This document shows positions 1 to 11,524 of a stretch of 64,000 nt of DNA, in pieces. Below the pieces are notes generated by a model that was given only the letters and a program-made list of their open reading frames with translations, did no database searches and had not been told where the DNA came from. The stretch is from Sipunculus nudus (taxonomy: Eukaryota; Annelida; Sipuncula; Golfingiida; Sipunculidae), in the NCBI GenBank assembly GCA_026874595.1, contig CM049316.1:17567839-17631838 (forward strand), in the 5' to 3' direction. The translations under genes were made by a program, and so were the position numbers. Every line of letters begins with the position of its first letter. Position 1 is the first letter of the stretch.

Positions 1-330
1 CAAAAGATAATAGACAGACATAATTCTGGCAAGGAAGCCCTAAGGTGATGCAGACCAAATGTATGCAAAAAGATCCTGTGGCAATTTTCACAAATACACT
101 CAAACTCATAGACTGATACGTGAATTTTACACAAGTGCATATAACCATATATACCTATATGTGTACATGAGTTAAAAGCTAAAAGATGCAAGATAAAAGT
201 GAAAAAAAATTGGGAAAATTAGATCTGCATTTCCTTTAAAAACATAATATGATTTGAGGAAAATCCTACTTTATGGTTGAATTATGTGTTTTTTTTTATA
301 ATGACAAAAGCGAACATGAATTCTCCTTAC

Positions 331-3300
331 CAAGATGTTTGAGTTTATATTTGTGGACCTGTGACCTCTGAACCTTAATACATTTTTTGCCTGTGTACTT
401 GTCACACTGCCCATGTACACAAAAATATAGTCTTATGAGGCTGGCTGGGCAAAAAGTAGCTATAAATCATTATTTGTAAACTGACCTTGTCCAGCTCTTC
501 CATCGGTTCTGGTGTTGGTGATCTGAAGGTGATGATCTCCCCAATGCCCTTGAAGTAAGGATCAGTATGAGGCTGTACTGATCCCTTCAGGATCAAATGC
601 ATCCCTGTGTTACCAAATACTGAAAGAAAAGTAACATAGTGTTGTTTGTTTTTGTTGTAAGACATATGTTGTTGTAAGACATGAATGACCAAACTGATAG
701 TTTACTCAAGTACAAAGGCCCAAACATACAGAACCAATACATTTATAGCAAAATGAGAGAAAATGGAGACTTAATGCAAACGAAACAATACTTCAATTTT
801 AGGTTTACAAACAACTTTTTGTTGGAGTTAACGGTCTGCCTCCATTTTTCAATGCTAGCTTAGCTAAGTATATACATCTGCAGAATTACATTTCGGTTTT
901 GCATTGCATGGCAGGGGCACACACTTCCTCAAATTTTACATCCTGGTGAAATAAAAATAGATATTTAGATAATATATAATTAGGAATTGGCACAGTGGCT
1001 ACTACACCTGAGGGTTCTTGGTGTGTAATCAACCCCATTGCTGGGTCATACTACTGAGCTACCTCTGAAAGGGACACATGTTGATGAGTCAAACACAGCC
1101 ATGTGGCATGGGCTTCCCATTAAACCTGCAGAGAGCTCATCCTTGGTGGAGTCCATCAAGAAAAAACAGACCGCCTCACTTAAGAGTTAAGATCAGAACA
1201 CTATCTTCTGGCTTTTAATCCTGTGCTCTACCCCATGACAAGAGAAGCCGGTTGGAAATAAAAAATTGTAAGTTTTGAACTGACTACAATTCAGTTATAC
1301 ATTTAACTGTCATCCATTTAAGACATAAAAATGAGTATATCTGTTTCTTTCAGGTAAGTATAAGTCTCCAGCTAGCACCTGTAAAATCTATATATTATTA
1401 AAAGCATTTATTGTTTCAGGTATGTAGATTTGTACCTTTTTATATTTAGTGCATACAGGTAAAAATATACCTTTATATAAGCAAGAAAGTGTAAATATGT
1501 TTCAAGATTTCAATTTTTTTCAATTTGAGAAAATTTGATGTAGGAGGGTTCATAACATATAGTTGGCCTTACCTGTAATGTCACTGTCTTTCCATGCATC
1601 TAGATGAGCCACCACACACAGCTCTTTGAGGACGTGGTCTGGCACCTGGTCAGCCAGAGATGGGAAGTGTTTAACAATCTTATAGATCTGATCATTGTCT
1701 GATGCTGTCCTCTCAAATGGTCTGCAGTAGAAGAAAATAATACATTATTTTAATTCTTAAATTCAATGTGGTGTACTGGACTGCTCAGATGAAAGGGTAA
1801 TTATATTTTTAATGTCAAACATACAATGATACATTTCAACAAGAAATTGAAAGTGGAACCATCAGTCACATGTCTTTGAAAAGGCCAAGTATGTTAATCT
1901 GTTTATGAACATTTTGTGGAAAAGAAAGTGGAAGAACAGAATGAAAAAATGTTGAACAGTCAAACAATTATGTAAATTTTATTAACTGCCATGCATTAAA
2001 GTCATATATTTACATGAGCATGCGCCAATGGCATTTTAATTCTCCAGCCAGGAACTGTAAAAAATATATGATAAGAAAAACATATTTTGACTCAGGTATT
2101 TAGATTTTGAACCTGATTATATTTATGTTCAATGTGGGTAAGTGAAAATATTGCTTATACAAACAGGTGAGTAAAAATAATTTCTGAAATTTTATTCAAT
2201 AAAAAGAAAGTTAACACAAGGAGCTTGTAAACTAAATATCCGGCGTAATAAATAAAGCTATCCAAGATCCAAAAGAGCAAAAAAATGGTTGCAGGGCTTG
2301 TAGTTTCCTCAGAAAAGGATGAAAATACTTGCAATTTCCTGAGTAGTTTTCTGAGCTGTTTGATGCGGTCTGCTTTCATGGAGACAGGGTCTTTATGACG
2401 CCGTTGATGATGAAGGTGAGACAGGTGGTCACGGATGTCATGGGAGATGTTGTTTGTGGGGTTGCTCCTGGTCACTGCTGCTCCATGCTCTGTCGATGTG
2501 ATGTCACCTGAAATCAAGCATGTCACAACACTATATAGTGTTTTACACGGTGCAAATTCTTATCAGTAAGCTGTAATAAATTCCTTAAATTATAACGAGA
2601 TGACCTGTGAGATATAATATCCTATGATATATTTTATCTATTTTTTTGGAGATTAGGTTTTACAACTTTCCAGATTGATGTGATCTTAATTAACATAAAT
2701 TTTTGATCTTTAAGCAGGCTGACCTTTTTAGTGCGAATCAGGAGAGCAAAGTATAAATTTAATGAAATTGGTTTAATTTGTTATTGACACAAAATGCACC
2801 ATCACCTTTTACAACTGATGTTTATACATGCTCAGCCTATTGCTAGAAGTTAATAAAATTAAAATATAATGAAAAAAATGCATTTATAATTATATATAAA
2901 ACTCTCATTTTCATGGCTTTTGACAATTAATTTGGCTTAAATTATGTAATTGGTACCCAAAACATTCCTCACCTACATACTTGGATGACAAACTGGTACT
3001 TGATGTCTTGTTCAAGCTTAAATTAAATAAAGTTATAAATAAATTAATACATGATACAGGGTTGGGGCCAGGTAAAAGCAACAGTGCTTTGGTACAGGTA
3101 CACATAAAAGATTAGGTCTGGTCCAGGTACAGTGTATATGATCTTAGTACAGCACCAAGAATTTTAGAAAGTTCCTTGGTACAGGTACAGACACTTTTAC
3201 TTAAATTCAAAGATATCTGAAATGATAGTAATTTAATGGCACACATTTCATCTGCAGTAAAGTCTCATCTAACAATCACCACTTGTTATGGATATTTTTT

Positions 3301-6300
3301 CACTCCTTATATAAGGATACCAGTCGTTCGTCACCACAGTCATTTCGTCACCAATTTACATGCGGTACCAAATGGTCAATTCCTGACCAATATTTTGTAT
3401 GATAATATATTATCTATTACAATTAAAATTAAAACACACAATGATACCCATACTGAAAAGTTTGTTCGGTTGTTGATTCTTTTCATTAACGGCTCAGGAT
3501 ACACCATGCAAGGAGTGGATTACATATAAATACAAACAATGAGCAGCATGGCCAACTGGCCGCCAATGGTATTCAGGGCTATTTACGTCACTGCTTACCG
3601 CAAACGATTCCCTCATGGCAGCCCGCTTGAAATGTTATTTAATTTCACACACGCAGGTGTTTTCATTAAATAAAATCCACGTCCACAATTGACACAGAGA
3701 AACAAGTCACCAAAAGAACTTTCTAAAATCTTAAACGGCCTTTGCAGAGTATAAGTTTTTTTTTTTTTTTTGCAGTAACTATTTTCCCAGCCATATTTCA
3801 TTTTTCTGTCAATAAATATTCTGTTCTTCTGTCATTCCCTATGCATTTGAATTGCTGATTTTAAGAACGTGCCCAGTCAAGTCCAGCCTGTTGCATTTTG
3901 ACGGTCACTTCGTCACCAATTTCCTTTGGTGACGAAATGACTGTGGTGACGAAACGACTGGTTCCCTTATATAAAACCTTGCTCAGATGAACACTGCACA
4001 AATGTGACCACATTATTGAGGTCCCGAAGGTGGACATAATTTCAATATTTTACTGTATATGCTATAGTCTGTTTTATCCCCTCATGTCCACCTTTTTTGC
4101 TATGAACATTTTTATTAGTTACATTTCAAGGGAAACAATTATAGTGTAGAGGATTAAAAAACCTAGCTTTAAACAAGGTAATAAAATACCTACCTTACAC
4201 ATTATTTAAGAAATAGAATTAACTGAAATTTTGAGAAATCATTCTACATTTTATAACATATCAGAACCACTTATGGCGGTAAAGGTCATTGGTCACATGC
4301 AAAGCAGCCTCATTGACAGCTTCTGATAGGATTATGTCATGTAAACACTCTAAAAATATAACCAGCTGAAACAAAGATGGCTACTCATGCTGGGACATCT
4401 TATCTACCAGAACATTGTGAAGAGACAAAAATGTTGTAAAAAGTAAACTGTGGATTTATTGTAAGATTTTTAATTGCACTATTAGATTGTTAACTTCATA
4501 TGTAGTATTATAGGAAATAATTGAAAAATATAAACTTTTAAGAAAATGATCTACAAAAAACAGGTGGGCAGCAGGTGGTGAAACAGACTATAGTCAACAT
4601 ATTTCCAAAATCATAGACGTACCTGGATGGTAGTTATATTTTAACAGTTGCAGTAACTTTAGTCACATGTACAGGTATAAGGTACTTCCTGCTTATGAGA
4701 TTCAAGTACATGTCCAGGTAATCTGAACTGAGTACCTAAAGTCTCAATGTAATACTCTACTTGGAAATGCATCCATTAGACAAAATAAAGTGTCCATCAA
4801 CTGTAAAAAGCCAAACAATGATGATTTTAAAGGTAAAACAAAGTGTTTAGATTACCAACAATTGCATAAACTAATCAATGATAAATAACACAAGTAAATA
4901 TTCAAATTTTCAATTCAGATAAATGTAAGTCACATTTTCTTTACATGAAATGTTAATAAATTTTAATTTTAGACAAACACTAGTACTGTCAGCATATATG
5001 AAGAAATGGTGATGTCTAATAGATAAGTATAAAGGCAAAAAAAAAATAGCCCTAGACACATGAAAGTAATATTCAAGACTATTCATTTGCTTGATCTTGC
5101 ATGAAAGTATGATGTAGCTGAAGGCCAAAATAACACATTAAGTCAATATACTGATACAAGGAAACCATGTCTTACCTTCGGTTAAGGGAATGGATTGGGA
5201 GTCCTTTTTTCTTTGCTGGTTTGACAAACATGGACTTGTAATGTTGCATAAAGAAAGCATGAGCATCCTCTGAGGATTCAGGAACATTCCTGTCAGATTA
5301 ATAAAATAATTTAATATTTTATACATGTCAAAGCCTTGATTAGTCTATGTATACCTAATGACATAAATAAACAAATATACTGATGTATTTGCATGTTACC
5401 ATAAGCCATTTGATTAGAAATATTATTAAAATTAATATCTTTTTTTAAATAGCACCAGAACTGTGTTTTATCATTGTAATGCAAGTTCAAACAGGTGGTC
5501 TATTAGTTTGATACATTCATGAAGAATGTTGACCTGCTATTAAACTCTTGCACAAGACCAAGTTGAAAAGTCATATCAAAACTAAATAAGAGAGAAACCG
5601 CAAACATATGTAAAAGCATAGTGTGGCACAATGATGGCCAAAGCTGCACTTATGAAAGGAAAATACTGTACTGCCTTGTCACAAAGTCTGTAATAATCAT
5701 CACCATATTATAAAGATTAATATAAGGCAAGTTTACTGATTAGGTCCTAATAAGTGAAAAAACTTGATTTATATCTGAAATCAGCTGAACTGATTAAACT
5801 TAAAGTGCCCATATCTGTTGTACATATATATCTATTTTATGCCTATACTACTTAATAAAGACTATACCTCTTTAATGCTACTGATTCCAGCTAGTGCCTA
5901 AAGCCATCATTAAAGTACAAGTCAAGTGTACATATATTGATACACTGGGCTGGCCATGATGCCCAGGCCTTAGAATTGATTCAATTGTTGTTTCTTTTCC
6001 TTTGATTCAATTTTATTTCCAATCATTACTTTAATAGTAAATTTCTGACTTTCCTTTATATAAAGCAAATATTTTACCACAGTGGATGTTAGTAAAATTA
6101 AGCAAGTATTATAAGGAACAATGAAGCTTTCTCTCTCTCCGTTTATCACCACAATTTTTTCTCATGACAGTTGAGCAAGTCATGAGCAAGAGTTGAAACT
6201 TGGCACATTATAAATAACCTCAACATTATGACATGTAAGATCACATCTTGGGATTTGTGGTGGTACAATACATGATAAATGAATTGATTCAAAGGTTCAC

Positions 6301-7164
6301 AATCCCTTACAATTCAATTGAGAGGTTGTGTGAAATGCATTGATTATCTGATGCTTTGTTACACCCTCAATAACAAGAGCACTACAAATGATGCATAATA
6401 CACCCGTCACGTAAATGGTGACCCTTCACCTCATTAAACATGTGTGAATTTTGCTAAGATCGTAGTTCAAGTGAGAAACCTCATTGATTATTATCTATAA
6501 TGAGTTTCATCTAAATCCATAAGATTTTAGGTAAGTCACCATGGTCCATCAAAGTCTGGAGACCTATGACCTCATTTAGATGCATGGAATTTTGCTGGAA
6601 ATCAAACTCAGACGATATATTATATTGATTAATATTTCTATTGAGTTTAATCAAAATCTATCATATTCCTTGAAAGTTATTGTGGCAACAGCACAAAGTA
6701 GCCTAGTGACCTCTGACCTTATTAAATATGTGTGGAATTTGCCCATAACCAAACTTGGGCGAGATAATCGATTGGTAAGTAGTTATGGTGAGTTTCGTGA
6801 AAATTCTTCAATGCTCGAGTATGTTATCGCAGCAAGCTGGCAACACTGAACATTAACTGACAGAAGGACAAATGGCAGGTAAACCATATACGTCCCGTCA
6901 TAGACATGCATATAAAAATTATGAATGTTACTTTAAAATACAAACCTGTCCTTCAGTCCTGGGATTCCACACAACCATTCTAACTTTTCATAATCTATCA
7001 GTGGTCTGTCCTCTGTCTTTATCTCTGGAACTGTAAATGTAATATTTAATATAAATGATAAAATAGATATATTATATAATTTATATATATACATTATTAA
7101 ACTTGACTTTGGTATATCTTTCTATAGTGACTGATAGGCATCGACTGCGATTCCTCATACAATT

Positions 7165-7220
<56 letters not shown>

Positions 7221-7629
7221 ACCAGAAAGTTCAGTAATATTACATTACCTTTTACACTCTTGAGATCATCTTCACTTCAGTTTATATTATCAATTATTAA
7301 TGTCCTGGTAAATTTACAATGTATACTAACAATTGTTGTTTGAAATTGGATTCATTGACTGAGTAATAAACTAGAAGTAAAATGCTATACTATTAGTATT
7401 ACTATAGTATAGACAATACTAAGTTTAGTAATTACTATTACTGTATTAGTAATACTAACACTGATACTAGTAATAGTAGGCAGCTGGTAGGAGGTTCATT
7501 GTGCACATTTACAAATTAGACTAAACTTGGCATCAACAACTCACGTTTGTGTCGTACAGCCTTTTTGTCACGGTTCACCCAGTTCTTCTGTGCCTTGACA
7601 GGTCTATCGTCGATCTTCACCAGCGCCAT
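331..7629 (-). CDS. CNBD1/CNBD2-like cyclic nucleotide-binding domain protein, 5' part (multi-exon, partial)
   Basis: Exons read on the minus strand: 7629-7545 (ATG), 7030-6946, 5289-5176, 3016-2973, 2507-2329, a tentative 29-nt micro-exon 1898-1870, 1721-1573, 619-486 and 367-331. The gene continues past the left edge. Every junction is GT-AG and the phases chain without a stop (856 nt, about 285 residues). The protein starts MALVKIDDRPVKAQKNWV, is basic early, and has a Ser/Thr/His-rich linker in the exon at 2507-2329. Exons 1721-1573 and 619-486 look like the front of a cNMP-binding beta-roll: a helix with FPSLADQVPDHVLKELC, then VFGNTGMHLILKGSV, which matches the usual (M/L)x(I/L)LxGxV strand. 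The phosphate-binding cassette would lie outside the window, so ligand binding cannot be judged. The family call rests on motif resemblance. The micro-exon has weak splice signals and is the least certain part. Confidence 0.62.
1360..1480. repeat. Diverged intronic repeat, copy a
   Basis: A segment starting with TCTCCAGC and containing CAGGTATGTAGATTTG-type text recurs in diverged form at 2040-2160, same orientation, in the neighbouring intron. It is AT-rich with no coding content. It could be an old local duplication or a dispersed element. Confidence 0.45.
2040..2160. repeat. Diverged intronic repeat, copy b
   Basis: This is the second member of the pair described at 1360-1480. The shared landmarks are TCTCCAGC, an AACTGTAAAA block and a TCAGGTAT block at similar spacing. 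Confidence 0.45.
3315..3966. mobile_element. Non-autonomous inverted-repeat DNA transposon (MITE) with 8-bp TSD
   Basis: The element lies in the CNBD-like gene between exons 5289-5176 and 3016-2973. Both ends are flanked by TTATATAA (3307-3314 and 3967-3974). The left end reads GGATACCAGTCG and the right end, reverse-complemented, reads GGGAACCAGTCG. Beyond that the inverted repeats stay aligned for about 35 bp with two direct sub-repeats containing TTCGTCACCA. The right end also has an inner inverted copy, so 3903-3945 can fold on itself. No transposase is present. An 8-bp duplication fits hAT-type transposition, but the duplication is palindromic and the termini are not CAGTG-like, so the superfamily is left open. 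Confidence 0.75.
6360..6890. repeat. Dispersed metazoan repeat with internal tandem units
   Basis: The stretch is built from degenerate units of roughly 130-150 bp. Each contains a GTGACCT(C/T)TGACCT-like phrase, then CATTAAACATGTGTG-like text and an ATGAGTTTCATC-like phrase. A reading frame at 6580-6849 crosses it, but the text is repeat-like and no domain is visible. Confidence 0.5.
7167..7220. repeat. (AT)n-(GT)n microsatellite
   Basis: An uninterrupted AT dinucleotide run is followed by (GT)5, in an intron of the CNBD-like gene. Confidence 0.9.
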
Positions 7630-7760
7630 ACCGAGATTCTGACCGCTCACACCATAATAAACTACTATCTCTAAACACAAACCGGGCACCGAGTTGTTTA
7701 CATCGCCATCTTACCGTCGCCAAACAACTCGTCTCGCAAGGTCTCGTGAGAATTTGTGAC
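7630..7760 (-). promoter_or_regulatory. Probable core promoter of the CNBD-like gene
   Basis: Just upstream of the ATG at 7629, the minus strand reads AAGATGGCG (7712-7704), the classic YY1 initiator-region motif in the orientation of the gene. It is flanked by a 9-bp inverted repeat (GAGTTGTTT at 7691-7699, AAACAACTC at 7722-7730). Further upstream, 7731-7751 holds an imperfect inverted pair resembling two TCTCGCGAGA half-elements. There is no TATA box, as is common for housekeeping-type promoters. Position and motifs are seen; function is inferred. Confidence 0.4.
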
Positions 7761-9785
7761 GGAAATACTCAACTCTTTTGATTTTCCTTCTTTCTGTATG
7801 CAGTAATTTTTTATGATACGAGCAACTTATGAATGGGGAATATTAACAAAATTAAAGGTTTTTTGGTTGTACTGGGTAAAAATAGGTGATATATCCAAAC
7901 CCAAGATAATTCATCAAATGGGACGAGCAGGCACTTGCCTGTTAATTCATCACTGCAACGATAGATGGCGTTGCAACTGGCCTGACTGAGGGGTTAGGAA
8001 AGCGGGAATCTACCGGGGGGGGGGGGGGGGGGGGGGGGGTAGGGGGTATTTCTTATCTACTTAATTTATATTATGGAAATGAGCCTTCTAAAATCAATGA
8101 CGATTTAAAGTATAATTTGGGACATGGTAAAAATCATATATCTGAGATATTAATAATGCATCATTGATGAATTAGCTGTCTAGTGCACGGTGCTAATTCT
8201 GACGGTGAAAATAGTGCATGCATGTGAAAGTTTTTTTTTTTTTTTAAGGACAGAAAAACTGGGATTAGTTTATGAATTCAACATTTACCACTAAATGATT
8301 ATGAGTTTGAATTGTTTGCCAAATTATTGATGTTTTACCTACTCTCCCTTAAATTATCATGTTCTGACGGCTAATATACTTTTGTACTGAAAAAAAAGTG
8401 TGTGTGTGTGTGGGGGGTGGGGGGTGGGGGGGAGTATCATACAAAGGGGATTTAACAGTATTTTATTCATTTTCAAAGACCAATAAGTGTGTTTTTCTCC
8501 CTTAGCTCAAGATATATTTTTTTTTTCTCTTGCGACACAAATAATGCATTCCGCCGATTGCACGAGTTATATAAAAAAGATTTCTTGCCTTGCACCTAAA
8601 ATCACACACGTTCACACACTGAAATAGCCAGAATAAATGTTAAATACTTAATCTGAAAACCTTTAAGGGTACGCAGAATGAAAGTAAGAAGCATGTTATA
8701 GTTCGGACTGACAATAAAAAGATATACAATTTGTTTATTTTTTCGAGTAAAATTCAGCATTAGAAATGAGATGATTGACAGATTGAGACAGGACATGCGA
8801 CACCCGCACTTGTTGGTCCGATTCTTTCCCTTGTGTACGTGTATAATATTAAATTATAGTTACAAGGACAATGAACCTATTTTCACAGTCTCATTGTACT
8901 TCCTGGTTAGGATAATTGTGATTCTGAATAATAATTCTAGACTGTCCCAAGTTAATGTGAAGTGCAGGTCCAATGTTATATACTACAGATACACGTGCTA
9001 TAAACCTATTTTCTCAGTACTTATCTAAACTGAGAACTGAGAAGAAAAAGCCATATGTAAGCACAGTGAGATAATTAGTAGTAGGCCTACTTTCTTATTG
9101 ATTCCCAAGTTGTGCTTATTTGTTTGTAGTCTTAGTAATTGATTTAGCAGCTGTGTTACTGGCAATTTTAGGTTCTTTTGGTGGATTGCGGAGGAAAATG
9201 GATATGACTGTTGATATATACCAGATGATTGATTGGTTGTTTTACTGATATGCTTTAATTCCTCCAATACTCAAGATACATCAATTTGTTTCATGTTGAA
9301 AGTTTGCCATGGTGAATCTAATACACCAAACACCTAGAAATATACCAGTGAATATACGTACATCATATATATCTCAACATCACATATATGTAAACATATA
9401 CATCTACACATGCAGACGTACAAATCCTTAAACATTTACATTCATTTAAATAAACTGAAATAACACATACATATAAACACTTTTACATTGCCTTATTAAC
9501 ATGCATTTTTCATAAATATACATGTATAATATGTACCCGTAAATCTCCATGTGCATATACACTCATGCGCGGACATATATCCCTATTTATATAGTGTATC
9601 CTGAAAATAAATATAGATACATACGCGACTCCACGTCAACATGAGCTTCTGAAACAGTTAAACTAGTAGGCACAAGTAATATTACGTTACCTTGTACATT
9701 TACAGACCAGAGAATGGAAATTTGAAAACCAAGCAAAGGTCTTGCTTCAATTATGAGCTAATGGTAAGTGTCAGATTACATGTAT
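7761..9785. other. Gene-free stretch between the CNBD-like gene and the LINE relic
   Basis: No coding region was recognised. The stretch contains a 25-base G run at 8015-8039, a (GT)n/G-rich tract at 8399-8433 and AT-rich text with CATATA-type low-complexity blocks at 9340-9560. Short open frames here have no domain or family resemblance. Confidence 0.6.
8015..8039 (+). repeat. 25-base homopolymer G run
   Basis: A pure G tract in otherwise AT-rich DNA. It could form a G-quadruplex. Its exact length is a likely sequencing or assembly uncertainty. Confidence 0.9.
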
Positions 9786-10103
9786 TTACATCATACGCGT
9801 TAATTTTCTGGATTCGATTAAATGAGAAGTAGATAAATTTTGCACACATATAAAGGAAGATTTCATAAACTCTTCCACAATCACGTTATCTGGTATCGGT
9901 CCACCAAATATTATTTTAACCATAAGCTCATGATCAGCCTGCAGCTTAGAAACAAATGCTTCTTCTGACGAAAAGGTCCTAATCCGTTGCCACATCAAAT
10001 CGCGCTGCTCGTCTGATCCAATTTTATCCCGGAACATTGTTTTACATAAAATGCATAACTCGCTGTCTGAAAATCGAAGATGTGGAGTAAATAAATACGT
10101 GCC

Positions 10104-10107
<4 letters not shown>

Positions 10108-10160
<53 letters not shown>
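10108..10160. repeat. (TA)n microsatellite
   Basis: A long pure TA run. It generates spurious Tyr-Ile repeat open frames on the minus strand. Confidence 0.9.
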
Positions 10161-10164
<4 letters not shown>

Positions 10165-11190
10165 AACAACGGATCTGGATATATAAGAAAGACTTTTCAG
10201 ATGGAAGTTTGACAGGAACAAACAGGTGTAATATCGGAGAATGTATGAAGACGATCATTCTTGGAAAAAAATGTATATAGGTTAATTGTTCAAAAGCATT
10301 AACTGCTTAGTTTACGATACGTTTCCATGCACTTTGATCCGGATCCGGAGTTGAGATAATGCTAAAAATTACCCAACAAGTTATACTTGGTGAGTATGCT
10401 CAAGATATCGCCAACAGAACTTCCTCTAGACTGACGTCTACAAACATAGACATGAGAAAATCGTGATATTAATATAGATTTACAAGGGTTATCTTTACCA
10501 GCTAGTGAGCAACACAAGTCTACACAGAAATAATAATTTGTCAATGTCAATAACGCTCCTCACAGTTTGGAAATCCATCATTCTCAAAACACAAGCAGTG
10601 TTGGTATACGCTTTTCAATCCCTTGTGAAATCTTAAGACAGAACCTGAGGAAACGTTCTAACTTAAGACATATAATAATTCAATAAGATTACTCTACAGC
10701 TGCTAAACCTGTAACAGACATAAAGGTGGCTGTCCCCTTCTTAATCGCCTTCTGTGTACGGTCTTTACTACTACATGTACTATTTTTGGCCAAAATAACC
10801 CCCAAGTGCTTCATACTAAAATCTTGAGAAACTTCTATATCATTTAGATCCCACGATATAATATTATGAAGAGCGGTTTTTACACAAAATCACAATTTAG
10901 TTTTGCTTATATTGTAACTAAACCTCCAAATTCTCCTGTAATTTTTACAAATGTCAAGCATGGATTGAATTTCTCTTGAGGAAGCAGTCAATAGGCAAGA
11001 CATCGTCAGCCTGGGTGGATGAACCCCAGTACGACCTTTCAATAGCCCCTCCGTAACCGCTATTGTTAGAGAAGGCCATTCACGTACACGAGGTGCAGCC
11101 AAGGTGATAACTAAAAATTCCACCGTCTCACCGAATGTAGTACCTGGAAGGTCCTTGAGGTGTCGCAACCAACGCGCACCACTGAACGAC

Positions 11191-11524
11191 AGTTTTAGGG
11201 CAAAAAAAAAAAATAAAAGGTATGGTTCTCAGGCACCGCCCGCGTCAATTTTAAACCCGCATCAAAAATTTTTATTTTGATTTTCATTAGAAACTTAACA
11301 ATTTTGAGCTGCAGCTGCTCGGACATTTCTTTCAAGGAGATAAAATCATAAAATTTCCTTTGTTATGTAGTGCTTTTACTTGTTTAGCAAAATAAATCTG
11401 TTATTATTATGCTTTTCCCTTATCATTTGCCATTTTTATCGAAACATACAAAAAATTTAAAAACAAAAAAAAAACAAAAAAAACCGCCCGCCCGCATTGA
11501 TTTCGGAAAAAGTGCCCTAAAACT
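11191..11524. mobile_element. 334-bp inverted-repeat element (MITE) inside the LINE relic
   Basis: It starts AGTTTTAGGGC and ends GCCCTAAAACT, a perfect 11-bp terminal inverted repeat. Just inside each end is an A-rich run and a CCGCCCGC-type block. It interrupts the minus-strand LINE between endonuclease and RT remnants. No coding content and no clear target duplication were seen. Confidence 0.6.

Noticed and set aside
1000-1260. Possible tRNA-derived SINE
   Set aside because: GTGGCTACTACACC followed by GGGTTCTTGG looks vaguely like A and B boxes, but no folded tRNA-like head, tail or second copy could be shown.
9786-10258. Long minus-strand frames with Tyr-Ile repeats
   Set aside because: They run through a (TA)n microsatellite. 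Only the part after it resembles a LINE C-terminus, and it is included in the LINE relic.
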